Source: Mobilicoccus sp032056465 (GTDB lineage: Bacteria; Actinomycetota; Actinomycetes; Actinomycetales; Dermatophilaceae). From it: a DNA stretch of 19,610 bases. Under the pieces are notes generated by a model. The model saw nothing but the letters and a program-made list of their open reading frames with translations. It was not told where the DNA came from and did no database searches. The stretch lies in NCBI RefSeq assembly GCF_032056465.1, contig NZ_DAMBCL010000067.1. One strand, given 5' to 3'. Made by a program: the position numbers and the translations under genes. Position 1 is the stretch's first letter. Each line of letters begins with the position of its first letter. This document shows positions 15,023 through 19,610 of the stretch, piece by piece.

Positions 15023-15403
15023 TCAGGCCCCGAGGTAGGCGAGCACGTCGTCGATCTCGGTCACGTCGTACCAGAGGAGTTCCTCGTCCGGCGGCGCGTC
15101 GTGCTCGGCGACGTGGAAGGAGACGACCGAGGAGACCGGCACCGGGCCGGGATCGACGCGGGGGTCGCCCTCGGGGCCCGCGCCGGTGTCGGGCACGTCC
15201 GCGGCGATGACGACGACGACCTGCCCGGCCTCGCGCAACGCGGCCTCGGCGAGGAGGGCGGCCTCGTACTCGAGGTCCTCCTCGTCGGCGCCCGGGTCGG
15301 CGCCCCGCATCCCCGACGTGACGACGTATCCGGGCGCGGTGACCACGCCCGTGTCCTTGAGCGTGCGCACCCCGGCGGGACCGGCCGCCAGATAGATCCG
15401 CAT
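15023..15403 (-). CDS. DUF6912 family protein
   Basis: Conserved actinobacterial protein of unknown function. The 126-residue product starts MRIYLAAGPAGVRTLKDTG, the usual family opening. It continues with a helical acidic segment (DEEDLEYEAALLAEAALREA, about 40-60), a hydrophobic strand with VVVVIAADVPD (about 62-72), and a C-terminal part ending WYDVTEIDDVLAYL. It is predicted soluble and cytosolic. The ATG at 15403 lies one base after the stop of the WS/DGAT gene (TGAGATG), so translation is probably coupled. From memory, M. tuberculosis has a related gene (Rv3231c) close to its WS/DGAT genes, suggesting the association is old. No catalytic motif is visible. Confidence 0.82.
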   Translation of the reverse strand: MRIYLAAGPAGVRTLKDTGVVTAPGYVVTSGMRGADPGADEEDLEYEAALLAEAALREAGQVVVVIAADVPDTGAGPEGDPRVDPGPVPVSSVVSFHVAEHDAPPDEELLWYDVTEIDDVLAYLGA

Positions 15404-15404
15404 C

Positions 15405-16907
15405 TCAGGCCTGCCCCATCCCGGGACGCAGGTGGACGCCGAGGTCGACGTCCTCGGCCCCCACGCTCGCGGCGAGTTCGACGAGGGCCTCGGGGATGCC
15501 CGCGGCGAGGACCTCGAGATCGGTCATCGCCGCCCGGTCGGCGTTGAGGCCGATGAAGACCTCGCCGTCGTAGCTCGTGAGGCCGACCGCGACGGCCTGA
15601 CCCCGCAGGAGGGGGATGACCGGGTAGGTGGCGATCATGCGCGAGGAGCCGACGTACAGGGGCCGCTGCGGCCCCGGCACGTTGGTGACGACGAGGTTGA
15701 ACATGCGCCGGGAGACCGCGCCGGCCACCCGGGCACCGAGGTGGTGCAGCGTCGGCGGGGCGAACCCCGCGATGCCGGCGAGGGTGCCCGCCGACAGCGC
15801 CCGGGAGCTGCGCGCCTGGTGTCTGGTCTGGTGGGCGATGCGTTCGAGGCGCAACCGGCTGCTCGGCTCCCCGACGGGCAGGTCGACGAAGCAGGCGACG
15901 ACCTGGCTGGAGGAGACGCTGCGGCCCCCGGTCTCGGTGTCGACGCCGCCCTCGGCGATGCTCACCGGCACCATCGCACGCACCGTCGTCGCCGAGTGCA
16001 CGGGTTCTCCGCGGGCCTGCAGCCACGCCCGCAGCCCACCGGTGACGGCCGTGAGCGCGACGTCGGTGACCGTGACGTCGACGGGTCGACGAGCCCCGGC
16101 CATCGCGTCACGCACGGCGCGGTAGTCCTGGAGGTTCGTGCGCACCATGCGGTACCGACGTGGGGCCCGCACGCGGGAGGTGTTGAGCGCGGTCGTGGGC
16201 GCCGGGCTCGCCGCGGTGCGCGCCGCCTCGGTGACGACGCCCCCGAGACCGCCGAAGGCGCGTCGGGCGAGATCCCCGGCCGACCCGACGATGCCCCCGC
16301 GCACCCGTTCGACGACGGTGACGGGCCGCCGGACGACCTCCGACGCGGCGTCGAGGAGGAGGTGCAGGTCGCCGGGCTCTCGGCGCGGCAACCATTCCGG
16401 GGCGCTCGGCCTCTCGCGCAACGGCTCGGTGTCGAGCAGGAGGTGACCGATGTCGACGGCCGTCACGCCGTCGACGAGCGCCTGGTGCGTCTTGGTGACG
16501 AGGGCACGCCTGCCGCCCTCGAGCCCCTCGACGACGTACAGCTCCCACAGCGGGTGCTCACGGTCCAGCGGACGGCTCTGGATGCGCGCGACGAACTCCC
16601 CGAGCTGCTCATCGGTGCCCGGCGCCGGGAGGGCGGATCGACGCACGTGGTAGGAGATGTCGAAGTCGACGTCGTCGACCCACACCGGCCCGGAGAGTCG
16701 CCCCGGCAGCTCGCGCACGCGTTGCCGGTAACGGGAGTTCTCGCCGATGCGCTCGGCGACGAGGTCCATGAGGGCGTCGTGGTCGAGCACGGGGGTCCTG
16801 CGCCGGGCACGCCGTTCGAGGATGATGACCGACCCGACGTGCATCGTGGTCGAGTGGTCCTCGAGGTAGAGGAACGAGGCGTCCAGAGGGCTGAGGCGAT
16901 CGAGCAC
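15405..16907 (-). CDS. Wax ester synthase / diacylglycerol acyltransferase (WS/DGAT) family
   Basis: Family of membrane-associated enzymes that make triacylglycerol or wax esters from acyl-CoA. The 500-residue product begins LDRLSPLDASFLYLED, the standard opening, and has PLWE at 119-122. It keeps the C-terminal NVPGP motif (VVTNVPGPQRPLY) and a final GLTSYDGEVFIGLNAD region. The catalytic HHxxxDG motif reads H141-Q142-ALV-D146-G147, so the second histidine is glutamine and activity may be altered. The start is GTG at 16907, where homologues begin, with GAGG only 3 bases upstream. The open frame extends further but is low-complexity Gly/Arg sequence. It is coupled to the DUF6912 gene. Its position near an Rv3235-like gene and secA resembles that of tgs3 (Rv3233c/Rv3234c) in M. 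tuberculosis. Confidence 0.88.
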   Translation of the reverse strand: MLDRLSPLDASFLYLEDHSTTMHVGSVIILERRARRRTPVLDHDALMDLVAERIGENSRYRQRVRELPGRLSGPVWVDDVDFDISYHVRRSALPAPGTDEQLGEFVARIQSRPLDREHPLWELYVVEGLEGGRRALVTKTHQALVDGVTAVDIGHLLLDTEPLRERPSAPEWLPRREPGDLHLLLDAASEVVRRPVTVVERVRGGIVGSAGDLARRAFGGLGGVVTEAARTAASPAPTTALNTSRVRAPRRYRMVRTNLQDYRAVRDAMAGARRPVDVTVTDVALTAVTGGLRAWLQARGEPVHSATTVRAMVPVSIAEGGVDTETGGRSVSSSQVVACFVDLPVGEPSSRLRLERIAHQTRHQARSSRALSAGTLAGIAGFAPPTLHHLGARVAGAVSRRMFNLVVTNVPGPQRPLYVGSSRMIATYPVIPLLRGQAVAVGLTSYDGEVFIGLNADRAAMTDLEVLAAGIPEALVELAASVGAEDVDLGVHLRPGMGQA

Positions 16908-16998
16908 GACCTCATCGTGCCACGAGCGCCCCCGCCCCGGTCGGACGCGCGACGTGCCCGGGGTCACGCCACCCCCGGTGCGCCGACCACCCACAGGC

Positions 16999-17020
16999 GC
17001 CCGGGTGTGGGCACCCGGGC
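16999..17020. promoter_or_regulatory. Inverted repeat between divergent WS/DGAT and Rv3235-like genes
   Basis: GCCCGGGTG (16999-17007) pairs perfectly with CACCCGGGC (17012-17020) around TGGG. It lies in the 234-bp gap between divergent genes, about 90 bases from one start and 120 from the other. A consensus-like TTGACA at 17042-17047 on the plus strand could be a -35 element, but I see no good -10 downstream. The repeat may be an operator or chance in GC-rich DNA. Confidence 0.3.
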
Positions 17021-17141
17021 CGGCCCGTCCCGCGCCCATACTTGACATCGGCAGCGCTCCCTCGGACCCGGCACCCGTCACTCGGCCGGTCCGCCGTGGC
17101 GTGCTGCCCGCCCCCTCGCCCTCTCGCCCCCAGGAGCCCTC

Positions 17142-17666
17142 GTGTCCACGGCCCCCGTTGCCCCGCACCACGACGACGAGCCGACCCGGGGCACGCCGTT
17201 CACCCCCATCGTCGTGCGCTCGCTCGCCGACCTCCCCGTCCCCCGGGCGACGTCACCCGTCGGCGCTCCCGGGTCGACCGGTCGGCGGCTCCGGCTCGTC
17301 GACGACTTCGGGCCGGTCCACACCGAACTGTCCGCCCTGCCGGATCCCGCCCTGTGGTTGCGGGGTGTGGCCGTGGCGGTGTTCGAGGCCTCGACGGGGG
17401 CGCGGCAGGTCACCCAGGTGATGCGGTTCTGCTCGCCCGAGGTGTACGACTCCGTCGTCCGACGGTCCGGACGCGCCGCGCGCCGGGGCGGGATCACCCG
17501 CCGACCGGTGCGGCTGCGCAGCGTGCACGCCTGCGCACTGCCCGGGCACAGCTCGGTCGTCGAGGCGTGCGCGGTCATCGACGATCACCGGCGCGTGCGC
17601 GTCCTCGCCCTCCGGCTCGAGGGACTCGACGGCCGGTGGCTCGTCACCGCGTGCGAGATGGGCTGA
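17142..17666 (+). CDS. Rv3235 family protein (DUF6459-like)
   Basis: Actinobacterial protein of unknown function, usually found beside secA. The 174-residue product has a disordered Pro/Thr/Ser-rich N-terminus (1-55). A compact domain follows, containing LPDPALWLRGVAVAVFEA (about 66-83), QVMRFCSPEVYD (about 91-102), a basic segment RRSGRAARRGG, and a strand-rich end with VRVLALRLEGLDGRWLVTACEMG. That matches my memory of the family's C-terminal domain, including the closing W-x-x-T-x-x-E/D-x-G. No signal peptide or membrane segment is seen. The start is GTG at 17142 with AGGAG 7 bases upstream. It converges on secA with only 21 bp between stops and is divergent from the WS/DGAT gene. Confidence 0.8.
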   Translation: MSTAPVAPHHDDEPTRGTPFTPIVVRSLADLPVPRATSPVGAPGSTGRRLRLVDDFGPVHTELSALPDPALWLRGVAVAVFEASTGARQVTQVMRFCSPEVYDSVVRRSGRAARRGGITRRPVRLRSVHACALPGHSSVVEACAVIDDHRRVRVLALRLEGLDGRWLVTACEMG

Positions 17667-17687
17667 GCCGCGCCTCGGCGGCCCTTC

Positions 17688-19610
17688 TCAGCGCCCCTTC
17701 TTGCGCTGGGCGCGCTTGGCGGCCCGCCTGCTCCGCCGGTCCTGACGGCTGTCGTCGTCCCGCTCCTCCACCGAGCCGTCCTCCGACGGCGCCGAGTAGT
17801 GCAGGCGCTCCTTGCGCGGGCCGTCGAGACCGCCGCCGTGGATCGCGACACCGGGGTCGTCGGTGTCCTCCTCCTCGGGCGGGAGCTGGCTCTCGTCGAT
17901 CTCGACGTCGACGTTGAAGAAGTAGCCGACCGACTCCTCCTTGATGCCCTCGAGCATCGCGTTGAACATCTGGTACCCCTCGCGGGAGTACTCGACGACG
18001 GGGTCGCGCTGCGCCATGGCGCGCAGACCGATGCCCTCCTGCAGGTAGTCCATCTCGTAGAGGTGCTCGCGCCACTTGCGGTCGAGGACCGAGAGGATCA
18101 CGCGCCGCTGCACCTCGCGGGTGCCGCGCGGGCCGAGCTGGGCCTCGCGCTCGTCGAACGCGCGGTGGGCGTCGCTGAGCAGTTCGTCCTTGAGCACCTG
18201 GGCGTCGACGCCGTTGAGGCCGCCCGAGGAGTCGAGCACCTCGTCGAGGGTGACGCCCATCGGGTACAACGTGCCGCACGCCGTCCACAGCTCGGCGAGG
18301 TCCCAGTCCTCGGCGAACCCCTCGGCCGTGGCCGCGGTGACGTAGCCCTCGACGACGTCGGTGAGGAAGTCGCGCATCTGCTCGGTGAGGTCCTCGCCCT
18401 CGAGGACCCGGCGCCGGTCGGCGTAGATGACCTTGCGCTGGGTGTTGAGCACGTCGTCGTACTTGAGGACGTTCTTGCGGATCTCGAAGTTGCGACCCTC
18501 GATCTGGGTCTGGGCGCTCTGGATGGAGCGGCTGACGAGCTTGGACTCGATGGCCTCGGAGTCGTCCATGCCCGAGTTCGCCATGAACCGGTCGACGAGC
18601 CCGGCGTTGAACATCCGCATGAGGTCGTCCTGCAGCGAGAGGTAGAAGCGGGACTCCCCCGGGTCGCCCTGACGGCCGGACCGTCCACGCAACTGGTTGT
18701 CGATGCGGCGGGACTCGTGGCGCTCGGTGCCGAGCACGTACAGACCACCGAGCTCCGTGACCTCGTCGTGCTCCTTCTCGACCGCACGTTCGGCCGCCTC
18801 GAGGGCGGCGTCCCACGCCGCCTCGTACTCCTCGGGGGTCTCCTCCGGGGAGAGGCCCCGCTCCTTGAGGGCGGCGACGGCGCGGAACTCGGAGTTGCCG
18901 CCGAGCATGATGTCGGTGCCTCGACCGGCCATGTTCGTCGCGACGGTGACCGCGCCCTTTCGGCCCGCCTCGGCGACGATGTTCGCCTCGCGCTCGTGGT
19001 GCTTCGCGTTGAGCACCGCGTGCGGCACCCCGCGCTTGTCGAGCTCGTTGCTGAGGTACTCGCTCTTCTCGACGCTCGTCGTGCCGACGAGCACCGGCTG
19101 GCCCTTGTCGTGGTGCTCGACGATGTCGGCGACGACGGCGTCGAACTTCGCCTTCTCCGTGCGGTACACGAGATCGGCCTGGTCGCGGCGGATCATCGGC
19201 CGGTTGGTGCGGATGGGCACGACGCCCACCTTGTAGATCTGGTGCAGCTCCGCGGCCTCCGTCTGGGCCGTCCCGGTCATGCCGGAGATCTTCGCGTAGA
19301 GGCGGAAGTAGTTCTGGAGGGTGATCGTCGCGAGGGTCTGGTTCTCGTTCTGGATCTCCACCCCCTCCTTGGCCTCGATGGCCTGGTGCATGCCCTCGTT
19401 GTAGCGACGGCCCCGCAGGATGCGGCCGGTGTGCTCGTCGACGATGAGGATCTCGCCGTCGATGACGACGTAGTCCTTGTCGCGCTTGAAGAGTTCCTTG
19501 GCCTTGATCGCGTTGTTGAGGTAGCCGATGAGCGGGGTGTTGACGGCCTCGTAGAGGTTGTCGATGCCGAGGAGGTCCTCGATCTTCTCGATGCCCGGCT
19601 CGAGGATGCC
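17688..19610 (-). CDS. secA: Preprotein translocase ATPase SecA, 5' end cut by the window
   Basis: ATP-driven motor that pushes preproteins through SecYEG. The C-terminal 640 codons are present; the start lies beyond the right edge. The fragment begins GILEPGIEKIEDLLGIDNLY and continues with VDEHTGR (about 57-63) and MTGTAQTEAAELHQIYKVGV. The second ATPase lobe follows, with TNMAGRGTDIMLGG and QLRGRSGRQGDPGESRFYLS, the helicase-type motifs V and VI. The helical scaffold and wing domain come next. The tail is acidic then basic (RRAAKRAQRKKGR) and has no cysteine. It therefore lacks the C-terminal zinc-binding SecB-interaction motif of proteobacterial SecA, which is common in actinobacteria. 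Its position near WS/DGAT and Rv3235-like genes suggests the housekeeping SecA1 rather than the accessory SecA2. Confidence 0.96.
   Translation of the reverse strand, partial: GILEPGIEKIEDLLGIDNLYEAVNTPLIGYLNNAIKAKELFKRDKDYVVIDGEILIVDEHTGRILRGRRYNEGMHQAIEAKEGVEIQNENQTLATITLQNYFRLYAKISGMTGTAQTEAAELHQIYKVGVVPIRTNRPMIRRDQADLVYRTEKAKFDAVVADIVEHHDKGQPVLVGTTSVEKSEYLSNELDKRGVPHAVLNAKHHEREANIVAEAGRKGAVTVATNMAGRGTDIMLGGNSEFRAVAALKERGLSPEETPEEYEAAWDAALEAAERAVEKEHDEVTELGGLYVLGTERHESRRIDNQLRGRSGRQGDPGESRFYLSLQDDLMRMFNAGLVDRFMANSGMDDSEAIESKLVSRSIQSAQTQIEGRNFEIRKNVLKYDDVLNTQRKVIYADRRRVLEGEDLTEQMRDFLTDVVEGYVTAATAEGFAEDWDLAELWTACGTLYPMGVTLDEVLDSSGGLNGVDAQVLKDELLSDAHRAFDEREAQLGPRGTREVQRRVILSVLDRKWREHLYEMDYLQEGIGLRAMAQRDPVVEYSREGYQMFNAMLEGIKEESVGYFFNVDVEIDESQLPPEEEDTDDPGVAIHGGGLDGPRKERLHYSAPSEDGSVEERDDDSRQDRRSRRAAKRAQRKKGR

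Noticed and set aside
16908..17171. N-terminal extension of the WS/DGAT protein to 17171.
   Set aside because: The added part is low-complexity Gly/Arg sequence overlapping the divergent promoter region. Homologues start at LDRLSPLDASF.

Overview
This window is ordinary, gene-dense chromosome from a high-GC actinobacterium. The indicators are strong G/C third-position bias, a WhiB1-type Fe-S regulator, a PdtaS-type histidine kinase, the very large (about 180 kDa) NAD-dependent glutamate dehydrogenase, and several actinobacterial families of unknown function (DUF2505, DUF6912, Rv3235-like). I cannot name a genus. I see no insertion sequence, prophage gene, tRNA, rRNA or CRISPR array, and no clearly new multi-gene system. 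The interest lies in regulatory DNA and in a few unusual protein details.

Layout, left to right. Positions 1-4533 hold a leftward series: a PLD-type cardiolipin synthase-like protein, peptide release factor 2 (prfB), a Cof-type HAD phosphatase whose ribosome binding site lies inside the end of prfB, and a GltS-family sodium/glutamate symporter that runs off the left edge. A small rightward gene (4646-4834) is divergent from the PLD gene. It converges on a leftward FMN-dependent nitronate monooxygenase-like gene (4908-6398) that has a perfect palindrome just upstream of its ribosome binding site. A 434-base, less GC-rich intergenic region then leads to whiB1 (6833-7081). whiB1 converges on pdtaS (7310-8809) across a perfect 17-bp-stem hairpin. 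Leftward gdh (8909-13807) ends in a long hairpin just before pdtaS.

Divergent from gdh is a three-gene rightward cluster (13930-14952): two small unknown proteins and a DUF2505 protein. Two of its start codons lie 6 bases after a TANNNT hexamer, as in leaderless actinobacterial transcripts. Facing it is the leftward pair WS/DGAT acyltransferase and DUF6912 protein (15023-16907). A rightward Rv3235-like gene (17142-17666) converges on secA, of which the C-terminal 640 codons are present (17688-19610).

The genes do not form one pathway. Themes are protein synthesis and export (prfB, secA), glutamate uptake and catabolism (gltS, gdh), membrane and storage lipid synthesis (PLD protein, WS/DGAT) and redox or nutrient signalling (whiB1, pdtaS). 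From memory, the whiB1-pdtaS pair and the WS/DGAT, DUF6912-like, Rv3235 and secA set match the order in the Mycobacterium tuberculosis Rv3219-Rv3240 region. Here gdh and the DUF2505 cluster lie between the two parts.
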